In this document: piece by piece, positions 45,072-54,434 of the stretch
Position numbering within the stretch: the stretch's first letter is position 1
Layout: every line of letters starts with the position of its first letter
Source: JAJEFO01 sp965214325
Lineage (GTDB): Bacteria; Pseudomonadota; Alphaproteobacteria; Rhodobacterales; Rhodobacteraceae
Direction: 5' to 3'
NCBI GenBank assembly: GCA_965214325.1
Contig: CBDCBG010000006.1
Location: 3,658,001 to 3,722,000, forward strand
Length of the DNA stretch: 64,000 nt
Program-made: the position numbers and the translations under genes
Notes under the pieces: generated by a model
The model's input: only the letters and a program-made list of their open reading frames with translations
Databases searched by the model: none
What the model was told of the DNA's origin: nothing

Positions 45072-46685
45072 TCAGATTCGTTTCCGAAGCTCGGTCTTCA
45101 GGATCTTGCCCGTTGAAGTCTTGGGAAGTTCGCCAAAGACCACTTTCTTGGGGCGCTGGAACCCGGCCAGCCCCGCGCGGGCATGTTCGAGGAGTTCGTC
45201 CTCGGTGGCACTGGCGCCTTCGGCCAGTTCGACGAAGGCGCAGGGGACTTCGCCCCACTGCTCGTCCGGCATGGCCACGACTGCGGCAAGCGCCACGGCC
45301 GGATGAGTGTAGAGCGCGCTTTCAACCTCGATCGAACTGATGTTCTCGCCGCCCGAGATGATGATGTCCTTGGCGCGGTCGCGGATCTCGATATAGCCGT
45401 CCGGATGCCGCACCGCGATGTCCCCCGACCAGAACCATCCGTCCTTGAACGCCTTGTCCGTTGCTTCCAACTGCTTGAGGTAGCCCTTCATGACAATGTT
45501 GCCCCTGAACGCGACTTCGCCGCTGGTCCTGCCGTCCCACGGGACGGGCGCGCATGTGTCCGGGTCGAGAACGGTCACGTCCTCTTCCAGTTCGTATGCC
45601 ACGCCCTGACGCGCCTTGCGCCGCGCACGCTCTTCCGGTGGCAGGTCGTTCCATTCCATCTGCCATGCACAGACGACGGCGGGTCCGTAGGACTCGGTCA
45701 GGCCGTAGACATGAGTGATGTTGATTCCCAGCGCCTCGATGGATTCGATGACGCTGGCGGGTGGCGGCGCAGCGGCCGTCATCATTTCGATTTTCTGCGA
45801 GAAGTCGCGACGTTCTTCGGGACCTGCTCCTGCGATGAGCGACATGATGATCGGCGCGCCGCAAAGATGTGTCACGCCGTGATCGGCGAACGCGTCGAAA
45901 ATGGGCCCCGCGCGTGTCGCTCGCAGGAACACGTTTGTCCCGCCGAGCAGCGTGATCGTCCAGGGAAAGCACCAGCCGTTGCAGTGAAAGAGCGGAAGTG
46001 TCCAAAGATACACCGGATGCCGGGGAATCGACCAGGTGATGACGTTGTTGACCGCATTTGTGAACGCGCCACGGTGCGAATAGACGACGCCCTTCGGCCT
46101 TCCCGTGGTTCCGGAGGTATAGTTCAGTGCAAGTGCATCCCATTCGTCGTCAGGCAGGCCGCACTCGAAGCAGGGGTCGCCCTCGCCCAGAAGCTCGTCA
46201 TAGGTGACCGAGCCGATTCTCTCGCCGCCGGGACCCTCGCTGTCCTCGATATCGACCAAGAGGATGTCGCGGCCGCATTTCGCCGCGGCGACCTTGGCCT
46301 TCTCCGACAGTTCAGTGTCTGACAGGAGGACCTTCGCCTCTCCGTGCTCGAGGATGTATGCGATCGTGGCTGCGTCCTGTCGTGTGTTGTTGGCATTCAG
46401 AACTGCGCCCAGCATCGGCACGGCGAAGGCGCATTCGAACGCCTCGGGGATGTTGGGCGCAAGGACCGCCACCGTGTCACCCTTCCCGATGCCGCGTCCA
46501 TCGAGCGCTGACGCGAGGCGGCGGCACCGCTCGCCAACCTCCGCCCAGCTGCGCCTGATGCGGCCGTGGACTTGCGCCGTGCGGCCAGGATAGACTTGGG
46601 CGGTGCGCTTGAGCATGGACACCGGCGACAACGGCTGGAAATTTGCGGGCCGCTTTGCCAGTTCCTGCCCGTCATAAGCTGTCAT
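45072..46685 (-). CDS. Acyl-CoA synthetase (AMP-binding, fatty-acid or DmdB-like)
   Basis: A 537-residue ANL-superfamily ligase. The P-loop 'LNYTSGTTGRPKGVVYSH' is near residue 188, 'HVYGLTESYGPAV' near 325, 'WFWSGDIAVRHPDGYIEIRD' near 420, and the catalytic C-terminal lysine region 'KTSTGKILKTELRK' is at the end. It activates a carboxylic acid with ATP and CoA. The length and 'LNANNTRQDAATIAYILEHG' resemble medium-chain and methylmercaptopropionyl-CoA ligases of marine alphaproteobacteria. The exact substrate cannot be told. Confidence 0.9.
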   Translation of the reverse strand: MTAYDGQELAKRPANFQPLSPVSMLKRTAQVYPGRTAQVHGRIRRSWAEVGERCRRLASALDGRGIGKGDTVAVLAPNIPEAFECAFAVPMLGAVLNANNTRQDAATIAYILEHGEAKVLLSDTELSEKAKVAAAKCGRDILLVDIEDSEGPGGERIGSVTYDELLGEGDPCFECGLPDDEWDALALNYTSGTTGRPKGVVYSHRGAFTNAVNNVITWSIPRHPVYLWTLPLFHCNGWCFPWTITLLGGTNVFLRATRAGPIFDAFADHGVTHLCGAPIIMSLIAGAGPEERRDFSQKIEMMTAAAPPPASVIESIEALGINITHVYGLTESYGPAVVCAWQMEWNDLPPEERARRKARQGVAYELEEDVTVLDPDTCAPVPWDGRTSGEVAFRGNIVMKGYLKQLEATDKAFKDGWFWSGDIAVRHPDGYIEIRDRAKDIIISGGENISSIEVESALYTHPAVALAAVVAMPDEQWGEVPCAFVELAEGASATEDELLEHARAGLAGFQRPKKVVFGELPKTSTGKILKTELRKRI

Positions 46686-46773
46686 CCTTGCCTGCCTCGT
46701 TCCGCTGACCTGACTGGTTCAGGTTTATCAACGCAAGGGATTTTGGCAACGACAATGGATTGCGCCGCCTCGA

Positions 46774-47772
46774 TCAGGAACGTCTTCCCGAAGAATCGAA
46801 TCTCATCTCGTTTGCGGGATCCCAATCCAGTCCGACCTCGGTGCCTTCCTGCGGAATCGTCGACGCGGCGTCCTGCCGAACGGTGACTTGCGTTCCGTCA
46901 GCGCACTTCAGGTGCACGAGCGTCTCGGCGCCGAGAGCTTCGGAATATGCCGCGCAGGCCTTCAGGCTGCCGCTTTCGGACAGCTGGGTGTGTTCGGGCC
47001 TGACACCGATCCTTGTGTCGCCTTGCTGTCCCAGGATTGCGGCCGAGAGGAAGTTGGTCGGCGGCGAACCGATGAAGCCCGCCACGAATTCGGTAGCTGG
47101 ATTGGCGTAGACCTCGAGAGGTTCGCCGACCTGGTCTGCAATGCCGCCGTTCATCACGACCATTCGGTCCGCCATCGTCATGGCCTCGACCTGGTCGTGC
47201 GTGACGTACAACGCAGTGACACCCAGTTCGCGCTGCAGCGCCTTGATTTCGAGTCGCATCTGCACGCGAAGCTTGGCATCTAGGTTCGACAGCGGCTCGT
47301 CGAACAGGAAGACAGCGGGCTTGCGCACGATTGCGCGCCCCATGGCCACGCGCTGGCGCTGGCCGCCAGACAGTTCACGGGGCTTGCGCTGAAGGTAGGT
47401 CTCAAGCTGCAAGAGTCTTGCCGCATGTGCCACGCGCTCCTCGATTTCGGCGCGTGGTGTCCTTGCGATCTTGAGTCCATAGGCCATGTTGTCGAAGACC
47501 GACATGTGCGGATAGAGCGCGTAGTTCTGGAAAACCATGGCGATGTCACGATCCATGGGCTCCTGGTCGTTGACCCGGCGCCCGTCGATCTGGACATCGC
47601 CGCTCGTGACGGTCTCAAGCCCGGCCACCATCCTGAGGAGCGTGGACTTGCCGCAGCCCGACGGCCCGACGATGACGATGAACTCCCCGTCCGCGACATC
47701 GATCGATATGCCATGAATGACGTCCGTCTTGCCGAAGGATTTCTTCACGTTGTTGAGTGTGAGCGTTGCCAT
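46774..47772 (-). CDS. ugpC: Glycerol-3-phosphate-type ABC importer, ATP-binding protein
   Basis: A 332-residue CUT1-family ATPase from the ATG at 47772 ('MATLTLNNVKKSFGKTDVIH'), 4 bases after the ugpE stop. Walker A 'GPSGCGKSTLLRM', signature 'ELSGGQRQRVAMGRA' and Walker B 'AVFLFDEPLSNLDAKLRV' are present. The C-terminal MOP/TOBE-type domain follows ('GVRPEHTQLSESGSL'). It closes the ugpBAEC operon. Although intact, it serves a transporter whose UgpB and UgpE genes are broken; it could support another CUT1 system. Confidence 0.88.
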   Translation of the reverse strand: MATLTLNNVKKSFGKTDVIHGISIDVADGEFIVIVGPSGCGKSTLLRMVAGLETVTSGDVQIDGRRVNDQEPMDRDIAMVFQNYALYPHMSVFDNMAYGLKIARTPRAEIEERVAHAARLLQLETYLQRKPRELSGGQRQRVAMGRAIVRKPAVFLFDEPLSNLDAKLRVQMRLEIKALQRELGVTALYVTHDQVEAMTMADRMVVMNGGIADQVGEPLEVYANPATEFVAGFIGSPPTNFLSAAILGQQGDTRIGVRPEHTQLSESGSLKACAAYSEALGAETLVHLKCADGTQVTVRQDAASTIPQEGTEVGLDWDPANEMRFDSSGRRS

Positions 47773-47776
47773 TTTC

Positions 47777-48609
47777 TTACTTCTCGCTTTCCACAAGCCC
47801 GCGGATGAAGAGCCTTTGCATCCCCACGACCACCAGCACCGGCGGCACCATGGCAAGGATCGAAGTTGCCATGATCACCGGCCAGTCCGCAGTGTCGTCT
47901 CCGGACGGGAACATCTGCTTGATGCCCATGACGATCGTTTTCATTTCGGGATCCGTGGTGATCAGAAGCGGCCAGAGATACTGGTTCCAGCCGTAGATGA
48001 AGAGAATCACGAAGAGCGCAGCGATGTTTGTGCGGCTCATCGGCAATAGGATGTCGAGAAAGAACCGCATTGGCCCCGCTCCGTCCACGCGTGCCGCCTC
48101 GGCCAGCTCGTCCGGCACGGTCATGAAGAACTGGCGGAACAGGAACGTGGCGGTAGCGGATGCAATCAGTGGCAGGATCAGGCCCTGATAGCTGTTCAGC
48201 ATTCCAAAATTCGCGATGACCTCATAGGTTGGCACGATCCTGACTTCGACGGGCAACATCAGCGTCAGGAAGATCAGCCAGAAGAAGATCCGCCGCCCCG
48301 GAAAGCGGAAAGAAGGCTGATCGCGATCTTCCCTAGCGAGATACCGGTCGCCATGATCAACGAGTTCAGCAGCATTGTCGATACGGGCGCGTTGACGCCC
48401 GCGGTCAGGGCCCGCGCGTAGTTGCCGAAGAACTGATCGCCGGGCAGAAGCGGCATCGGCGGACGGACAATGTCCTGCTGTTCCACGGTCGATGCGACAA
48501 AGGCCAGCCAGATCGGGAAGAAGATGAAAGCGATGCCCACGATAAGGCCAAGGTGGACAAGCCAAAGCCCCGCGCCGCGTTTTTCCACCATGCCATTCCG
48601 TTCGGCCAT
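47777..48609 (-). pseudogene. ugpE: ugpE permease, frameshifted
   Basis: The N-terminal part reads from 48609 ('MAERNGMVEKRGAGLWLVHL') to 'GISLGKIAISLLSAF' near 48305. The rest continues in another frame as 'RFPGRRIFFWLIFLTLMLPV', 'FLFRQFFMTVPDELAEAARV' and 'PVLVVVGMQRLFIRGLVESE' to the stop at 47777. UgpE homologues have about five more residues between 'LLSAF' and 'FRFP'. The loss fits a 22-base deletion, perhaps between two short TTTCCGC repeats. The break falls in a membrane helix, so no working permease is expected. The start overlaps the ugpA stop (ATGA). Confidence 0.85.
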
Positions 48610-49490
48610 CAATAGTGCACCCTGCGTTCTATGTACTTGAACTGGATGACTGTCAGCACCGAGACGATTGCCAGAAGAATCACCGACTGCGCGGCGGAGG
48701 AGCCGAGGTCCTGTCCGACGAAACCGTCGGCGTAGACCTTGTAGACAAGGATTGTCGTGGCCTGCTGAGGCCCGCCGGAAGTGATCGTGTGGATCACGCC
48801 GAATGTCTCGAAGAAGGAGTATATGATGTTCACGACCAGGAGGAAGAAGGTCGTCGGGGAAAGAAGCGGAAAGACGATCGTTCGAAACCGCATCCAAAAA
48901 TGCGCACCGTCGATTGCGGCGGCCTCGATCACGGAGCGCGGAATCGCCTGAAGCCCGGCTAGGAAGAAGAGGAAGTTGTAGCTGATCCGCCCCCAGGCGC
49001 TGGCAACAACCACAAGACCCATCGCTTCGCCTTCGTTCAGGACATGGTTCCAGTCGTATCCCAGCAAGCCGAGATACCATGTCACCACGCCAACACGGGT
49101 GTTGAACATGAACAGCCAAAGCACCCCGGCGACTGCCGGAGCGACGGCATAGGGCCAGATGAGAAGCGTTCGATATGTGCCGGAACCCTTGACAAGGCGG
49201 TCCGCCAGCACTGCCAGGTAGAGCGCCACGCCCATCGACACGACGGTCACGAGGATTGAGAAGACCGCGGTCGTCAGGAAGGAGGCGCGGTAGTAGCGGT
49301 CCGACAGCAGGAACTCGAAATTCCCGAGCCCCACCCATTGCATGGACAGCCCGAACGGGTCGGGAATGTAAAGCGATTGCCAGATTGCCTGCCCTGCCGG
49401 GTAGAAAAAGAAGATGGCAGTGATCAGGAGCTGCGGCAATACCAGAAGGATTGGCAGCCAGACTCCCTTGAACTTGACGCGCTTTTCCAT
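48609..49490 (-). CDS. ugpA: Glycerol-3-phosphate-type ABC importer permease UgpA
   Basis: A 293-residue permease with six membrane segments. The EAA loop 'QAIPRSVIEAAAIDGAHFWM' near residue 200 and 'SLYIPDPFGLSMQWVGLGNF' near 40 match UgpA. It is intact. Its start lies 50 bases beyond the end of ugpB, and a strong stem-loop (49503-49530) is in between. Confidence 0.9.
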   Translation of the reverse strand: MEKRVKFKGVWLPILLVLPQLLITAIFFFYPAGQAIWQSLYIPDPFGLSMQWVGLGNFEFLLSDRYYRASFLTTAVFSILVTVVSMGVALYLAVLADRLVKGSGTYRTLLIWPYAVAPAVAGVLWLFMFNTRVGVVTWYLGLLGYDWNHVLNEGEAMGLVVVASAWGRISYNFLFFLAGLQAIPRSVIEAAAIDGAHFWMRFRTIVFPLLSPTTFFLLVVNIIYSFFETFGVIHTITSGGPQQATTILVYKVYADGFVGQDLGSSAAQSVILLAIVSVLTVIQFKYIERRVHY

Positions 49491-49502
49491 GGCCTCTTGA
49501 TT

Positions 49503-49530
49503 GGCTGCCCCGAAAGGGTTCGGGGCAGCC
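49503..49530 (-). repeat. Perfect 12-bp stem-loop between ugpB and ugpA
   Basis: GGCTGCCCCGAA and TTCGGGGCAGCC pair perfectly around AGGG. There is no T-run on either side, so it is more likely to protect the ugpB message or partly limit read-through than to end the operon. The phn operon has a similar structure after its binding-protein gene. Confidence 0.7.
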
Positions 49531-49618
49531 GCTCCACCCGCTAGCGAGTCGCTTGCTCGAACCGGCGAAGAAGCGCGTTGCCCCGCTCCACCGCGCTGTC
49601 GAGGGCCGCCTGCGCATC

Positions 49619-51373
49619 GGGCGCGATTCTCCTATGGTTCACCTTGTGATTCCATGATGTTCCACCTGCGAATCACGCGGCGAGCGCGATCTGCGCCGCC
49701 GGCCGGTTCTCGTTGGCGCATTCTGGTGGCTTCCAGCCGCCGTTGCGTTTCATGCTCGGGACCAGCGCGGCCCATGCCCGGTCGAAGCGTCCGGACTTGA
49801 GAAGCGACCGGAAAGTCAGGACACCCTGTCCGCCGTCGCGTCCCCAGCTCTGCCCTGAGCGCTTCATCCGGCACGTCACGAGAACCTTGTTGGCAGATTC
49901 AACTGCACCGGACCCGATCGCGTAGCCTGCCGCGGCGGCGTCCGCGTAGTCCATGCGTCGGCGGTTGTTGCGGAAGTAGGCCAGCTCCTTCCGGATCCGG
50001 TCGGCCCCCTTGCCCTTCCGCAGCAGGTGGCGCATGGCGTCGATCACCTTTCCGGCGCCCTTGGGATCGTGCCGCAGGACGTGCCGCCACTTCTCGAACC
50101 AGGCCGTTCCCGCAGGCGTGTCCGGGCCGAAGGCGGCGTCGGCAGCGGCACTCAGATGCTGAGCCGAATGCCAAAAATCCACTAGCATGACGTCGGGGCT
50201 CAGCGATTGCAAAAATGGCCAGTTGTCTTTCGCGCCATCGGCGACCACCGCGATCTTCAGGTCCGGATTTCGCCCGAGCCAGTGGAACGTTTCGGCCATC
50301 AGCTGCGACTTCAGGCTCCCCTTGCCCTGCTCCGGCAGACGCCCGAAGGACCGGCTCTCCAGCATGTTCCCCTCGGCATCGACCAAGGCCACGACGCCGC
50401 ACGACGCCTCGCGCCAGCCAGCGTCCGTTGCCTTTCCGTCCGCCGTCTCGGCGTTCATGCGCATCATCACGCCGTCAAGGGAGACAAGAACCGACACGGC
50501 TTCCGCCGGCAGTTCCTCCTGCTCCCGGAGACCCGGCAGAAACTCGCCGAAACACTCCTCCGCGCAAGCCCCGGCCTCCCCGGAAAGCCGCACCAGCGAT
50601 GCCGTCGAAGGCCCCTCGCCGCAGAGCCTCCTCCAGGCATCTTCGCTCTCGCGGGCCGTCAGGCCGCTCATCAGATACATCGAGAGACCCGCCGCCGCAG
50701 GCGTCAGCCCGCCGACCGTCAGGCCAAGGACGCTCTCGGCCGGAACCAGGGACGCGCCGCGACCCGAAGGACGGTACCGCGACCGCAGGAAGCCGACTGG
50801 GCCGAACATCGTCATCGCGCGGCCCGGCGTGACCTCGGCCTTCCGGTACGTCCGGCCCCCGGCCTCCACCGCCTCGCCGTGATCGTCAAGCGTCTCGAAC
50901 GCGTCCGCCAGGACCGACCGGGCCAGGCCGAAGACCATGTCGCGGAACGCGGCCTCGGCCTGCAGCGGGTCGTCCCTGAACAGCGCCGCGACGTTCTCCG
51001 CCAGGCCGATCTCGGCGGCCCGCTCGACCAGGGCGACGCCCGCCTTCGTCAGGCCGTCCCTTGCCGCCGTGACGGATTCGCTTCCGTCGCAGATGTTGGC
51101 AATCGAGGTTGCAGGTTGTAGACTTTCCATCGGAGTGCTCCTTTCCGCCCCCCGTCCAGGGGCGTTTTCAAATGGTTTGGAGGAGCACTCTACCACACCC
51201 GGATTCCAGGGCCAGGAACGCCGCAGACACGGCGGACGTGGAAAAATTGCGGCTTGCGCGACGAATTTTCGCGAAATCCACCCAATCAGGGGCAATCTCC
51301 AACTCCGGCTCACGAAAAATCGTTTGATTTCAGCTCACTGCAAAAACCGCAGTTCGCCATAGCGAAATCACTC
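49619..51373 (-). mobile_element. ISKra4-like insertion sequence within ugpB, 10-bp target duplication
   Basis: A 1755-base element flanked by CCTGCGCATC at 49609-49618 and 51374-51383. The ends are imperfect inverted repeats: GGGCGCGATTCTCCTATGGT at the left and GAGTGATTTCGCTATGGCGA read inward from the right. The transposase has no frameshift. The identical target copies and the clean split of ugpB suggest a recent insertion. Confidence 0.9.
49673..51130 (-). CDS. ISKra4-like transposase
   Basis: A 485-residue transposase from the ATG at 51130 ('MESLQPATSIANICDGSESV'). Catalytic regions are 'VLVSLDGVMMRMNAETAD' near residue 200, 'AVVADGAKDNWPFLQSL' near 285 and 'IGSGAVESANKVLVTCRMKR' near 410. 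'VDFWHSAQHLSAAADAAFG' follows the second aspartate. It is related to, but clearly different from, the transposase at 8530-10095, and it lacks that protein's N-terminal CxxC pairs. The gene is unbroken and the element probably mobile. Confidence 0.87.
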   Translation of the reverse strand: MESLQPATSIANICDGSESVTAARDGLTKAGVALVERAAEIGLAENVAALFRDDPLQAEAAFRDMVFGLARSVLADAFETLDDHGEAVEAGGRTYRKAEVTPGRAMTMFGPVGFLRSRYRPSGRGASLVPAESVLGLTVGGLTPAAAGLSMYLMSGLTARESEDAWRRLCGEGPSTASLVRLSGEAGACAEECFGEFLPGLREQEELPAEAVSVLVSLDGVMMRMNAETADGKATDAGWREASCGVVALVDAEGNMLESRSFGRLPEQGKGSLKSQLMAETFHWLGRNPDLKIAVVADGAKDNWPFLQSLSPDVMLVDFWHSAQHLSAAADAAFGPDTPAGTAWFEKWRHVLRHDPKGAGKVIDAMRHLLRKGKGADRIRKELAYFRNNRRRMDYADAAAAGYAIGSGAVESANKVLVTCRMKRSGQSWGRDGGQGVLTFRSLLKSGRFDRAWAALVPSMKRNGGWKPPECANENRPAAQIALAA

Positions 51374-52716
51374 CCTGCGCATCCTTGTCGCCGGACCACA
51401 CGGCTTCCAGCTCCTCATCGATGATTCCGCGGATCTGGTCGAACGATCCCAGCCGGAGGCCTTTTGAGTTCGCTGTCGGCTCTTTCGCTGTCATCTGCAT
51501 GACCGCCACGTCGGTGCCTGGATTGGCCTCGTAGAAGCCTTGGCTCCTGGTCAGTTCCCCAGCCTCGGCCGTAATCGGCAGATAGCCGGTATCCTGATGC
51601 CACTTGGCCTGGATCTCGGAGCTGGAGAGGAAGTTCAGAAACGCAGCGACGCCCTTGTACTCCTCGTCACCCTGGCCTTCCATCACCCAGAGCGACGCGC
51701 CGCCGATGATGGTGTTCTGGGGCTCGCTGACGTGAGCTTCCCAGTAAGGCAGCGGACGCACCTCGAAATCGAATTCGGCCTCGGAGCTGATGCCCGCATA
51801 TCCTGCTGACGACTCGGTGAAGAACGCGCACTCGCCGGCGCGGAAGTTCGCGCCTCCCTCGTTGCGACGGCCCGCATAGATGAACTTTCCGTCTTTCGCC
51901 CAGTCGCCCATCGCGCCGATATGCGCCACCTGTGCCGGGCCATTGAAAGCCAGCTCGGTGTCGGTGCCGGCGAAGCCGTTTTCCTTCGTGGCGAATGGCG
52001 TGTCGTGATAGGCCGAGAAGTTCTCCAGGTGAATCCAGCTCTGCCATGCGGTGGTCAGCGGGCAGTCCGCGCCGGCCGCTTTCAGGTCGTCCAGAGCGGC
52101 GCCAACCTTTTCCCAGGTCGAAAGATCGATGTCCGGGTCGATGCCGGCGTCGCTCAGCTTGTCTCGGTTGACCCAGAGAACCGGCGTTGACGAGTTGAAC
52201 GGCAGCGACAGCATGTTGCCGTCGGGAGAGGTGTAGTAGCCCTTGACAGAACCGATGTACTTCGACTGGTCGAAGTCGGCTCCCGCGGCGGCCATCACTT
52301 CGTACACCGGCTTCACCGCGCCCTTGGCGGCCATCATCGTGGCGGTGCCGACTTCGAAGACCATGAGTATGTCGGGCTGTTCACCCGCACGGAAGGCCGC
52401 GATGCCGGCGTTCAGCGTTTCCGAATAGTTGCCCTTGTGGCTGGCCACGACCATGTAGTCGGACTGTGTGGCGTTGAAAGTGTCCACCTGTTCGGCCACC
52501 AGTTCTCCCAGCCGGCCGGTGAAGGCATGCCAGAATTCGATTTCCGTCTGGGCCATCGCGGTCTGGGCCGTGCCCAGGGCTGCCGAGGCAGCAAGAATGC
52601 TGATCGTGTGTTTCATGGGTTTCTCCCTTTCTCAGTTTCGGACTTTGCGGCGAATGCCGCCGTGATGCCGCGCGAAGTGCCTGCGCGACTTGGAGAGCGT
52701 CTGACAACCAGATCGG

Positions 52717-53622
52717 TCATGGCCGCTCTACAATGAAATCTGGGACAATGCCGGTCAATGCCACGGCGCGCTCCGCGTCATTGCCCGCGAAAAAGCCGAA
52801 GCGCGCCATCAGCGCCGAATCTATGCCAGCACTTTGCGCCCCAAGGATGTCAGTGTGCAGGCTGTCGCCTACCATGAGGATGCGCGAACGCTCGACTGCG
52901 CCCAGCCGTTTGAAGGCGAGATCGAAAATGTTGTGGAAGGGCTTGCCAAAGAACTCTGGCGCGATTCTGGTACGGTCGGCCAAACGGTGCGCGAAATGGC
53001 CCGGCTCGACGGAAAACCAGCTCTCATGCGGGGCGACAATGTCGGGATTGGCGACGAGGACGGGACGCGAGCGTTCGTTGAGGGCTTCCTCCAGCATCGT
53101 CTGGCGGCCTTCCGTCCAGGAACCGCTTTCCATCAGCAGGAAGCCTTCGACTTCCTGGAATGCGGAGGGATCGTCTGCCAGGACAAGGTAGCTCACGTCA
53201 CCCAGGTCATCGAAGAGGGTGTGATTTCCCGCCATCACCCCCCAGTGCATCCTGGTCTTGCCGGACATGGCTGCAGCAAGGGTCGCGCGGCTAGTCACGA
53301 TGTCTTCCGAAACGAAGGAGAAGCCAAGCCGATGGAATTTGTCGAGAAGTTCGACCTGAGGCATGCTGGCGGCATTGGACACGACCAAGACGCGCTTGCC
53401 GGCGCCTTTCAACGCCTCGACCCGGTCACGGGCGCCCGGTATCGCCGTCGTGCCGATGTTCAGCACGCCGTAGGCATCCAGCAGGAACACGTCGTATTCT
53501 CCGGCAACGTCAGCCAGCGTTTCTATACTCCGGACATGCCTGTCGCCGCCGCGTGGTGCCGGGAGCCGGTGCCGAGCCGCCTCGTAGGCATTGAATGCCT
53601 CGTCTGCCGAGATCGAAATCAA
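52717..53622 (-). CDS. HAD-superfamily class IIA phosphatase
   Basis: A roughly 300-residue HAD-IIA hydrolase. Motif I is 'FLLDAYGVLNIG' near residue 45, motif II 'VLVVSNAAS' near 82, and motif IV 'MVGDSLHTDILGAQSAGIDS' near 255. The cap-inserted IIA class contains phosphoglycolate, glycerol-3-phosphate and nitrophenyl phosphatases. The start is unsure: TTG at 53622 overlaps the phnE stop (TTGA), while ATG at 53655 would run 37 bases into phnE. It is the last gene of the phn-type operon, so it probably releases phosphate from an imported ester. Confidence 0.87.
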   Translation of the reverse strand: MISISADEAFNAYEAARHRLPAPRGGDRHVRSIETLADVAGEYDVFLLDAYGVLNIGTTAIPGARDRVEALKGAGKRVLVVSNAASMPQVELLDKFHRLGFSFVSEDIVTSRATLAAAMSGKTRMHWGVMAGNHTLFDDLGDVSYLVLADDPSAFQEVEGFLLMESGSWTEGRQTMLEEALNERSRPVLVANPDIVAPHESWFSVEPGHFAHRLADRTRIAPEFFGKPFHNIFDLAFKRLGAVERSRILMVGDSLHTDILGAQSAGIDSALMARFGFFAGNDAERAVALTGIVPDFIVERP

Positions 53623-54434
53623 ATGATGGCACCCCGCACCTTTGCCGAGACCCACTCGCTGACCATCACCGCAGCCAGGATGACAAGCAGGATCAGGCTT
53701 ACCTGCGGCCAGGCAAGCACATTGAGCGACGCAGACAGTTGGAGGCCTATGCCACCTGCGCCAACCAGGCCCAGGACGGTGGATTCACGGATGTTGATGT
53801 CCCATCGGAAAACGGCAATCCCCGCGAAAGCGGGCAGGATCTGCGGAACGATCCCGTAGGCCATGACCTGCAAACGGCTGGCGCCGGTAGCGGAAATCGC
53901 CTCGACCTGGGCGTGGTCGATTTCCTCGATCGCCTCATAGAGGAGCTTTGCGCAGAATCCGATGGAACGGATGGCAATGGCGATGACTCCCGCAAAGACG
54001 CCGGGGCCGATGATCGCGATCAGGAGGAGGGCCCAGATCAGCGAGTTGATCGAGCGTGACGAGACGATGACGAGAAGCGCAACGGGCCGGATGAGCAGCA
54101 CCGACGGCGTAGTGTTTCGCGCAGCCATGAAGGCGACCGGCACGGCGAGGCAAATCGCGATGAGCGTTCCGAGTGTCGCGATGTTCAGCGTGTCCCAGAT
54201 CGGGCGGCCAAGCTGGGTGATGTACTCCCAGCGTGGCGGAGTGGCGCGCGTCCAGATGTCGCCCGCGATGCGAGGTGCGTCCCACACGAAGAACCAGGTG
54301 GTCGCCTCGGAAATCCGCTGCCAGCAGGCGACAAAGATCGCGACGCCGATCAACCAGCCAAACCAGCGGAAAAGGTTCTGTCCTGTGGTCCGGCGCCGCC
54401 AGGTCTGCGCACTTCCCTTGTCGAGAACCGGCAT
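53619..54434 (-). CDS. phnE: Phosphonate-type ABC permease, second copy
   Basis: A 271-residue permease with six membrane segments and the PhnE patterns 'ARNTTPSVLLIRPVALLVIV' near residue 104 and 'VEAISATGASRLQVMAYGIV' (EAA loop) near 180, then 'NIRESTVLGLVGAGGIGLQL' near 220. The ATG at 54434 shares one base with the stop of the first phnE. The two permeases presumably form a heterodimer. Confidence 0.9.
   Translation of the reverse strand: MPVLDKGSAQTWRRRTTGQNLFRWFGWLIGVAIFVACWQRISEATTWFFVWDAPRIAGDIWTRATPPRWEYITQLGRPIWDTLNIATLGTLIAICLAVPVAFMAARNTTPSVLLIRPVALLVIVSSRSINSLIWALLLIAIIGPGVFAGVIAIAIRSIGFCAKLLYEAIEEIDHAQVEAISATGASRLQVMAYGIVPQILPAFAGIAVFRWDINIRESTVLGLVGAGGIGLQLSASLNVLAWPQVSLILLVILAAVMVSEWVSAKVRGAII

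Larger units (their letters stand above)
49541..52616 (-). pseudogene. ugpB: ugpB binding protein, interrupted by an ISKra4-like element
   Basis: The N-terminal 411 or so residues read from 52616 ('MKHTISILAASAALGTAQTA', a signal peptide) to 'EAVWSGDKDAQ' at 51374; the frame then enters the IS and stops at 51330. The missing C-terminus lies beyond the IS: 49541-49618 encodes 'AALDSAVERGNALLRRFEQA' followed by Thr-Arg-stop. Removing 49619-51373 and one 10-base repeat restores an uninterrupted UgpB of the expected length. Mature UgpB binds sn-glycerol-3-phosphate or its diesters in the periplasm. The truncated product lacks about 23 family residues and ends in an IS-encoded tail, so it is probably inactive. 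Confidence 0.93.

Noticed and set aside
46700..46730. Small inverted repeat ACCTGA...TCAGGT upstream of the acyl-CoA ligase
   Set aside because: Only six base pairs with a short loop and no T-run in the right direction; too weak to call a terminator or operator.
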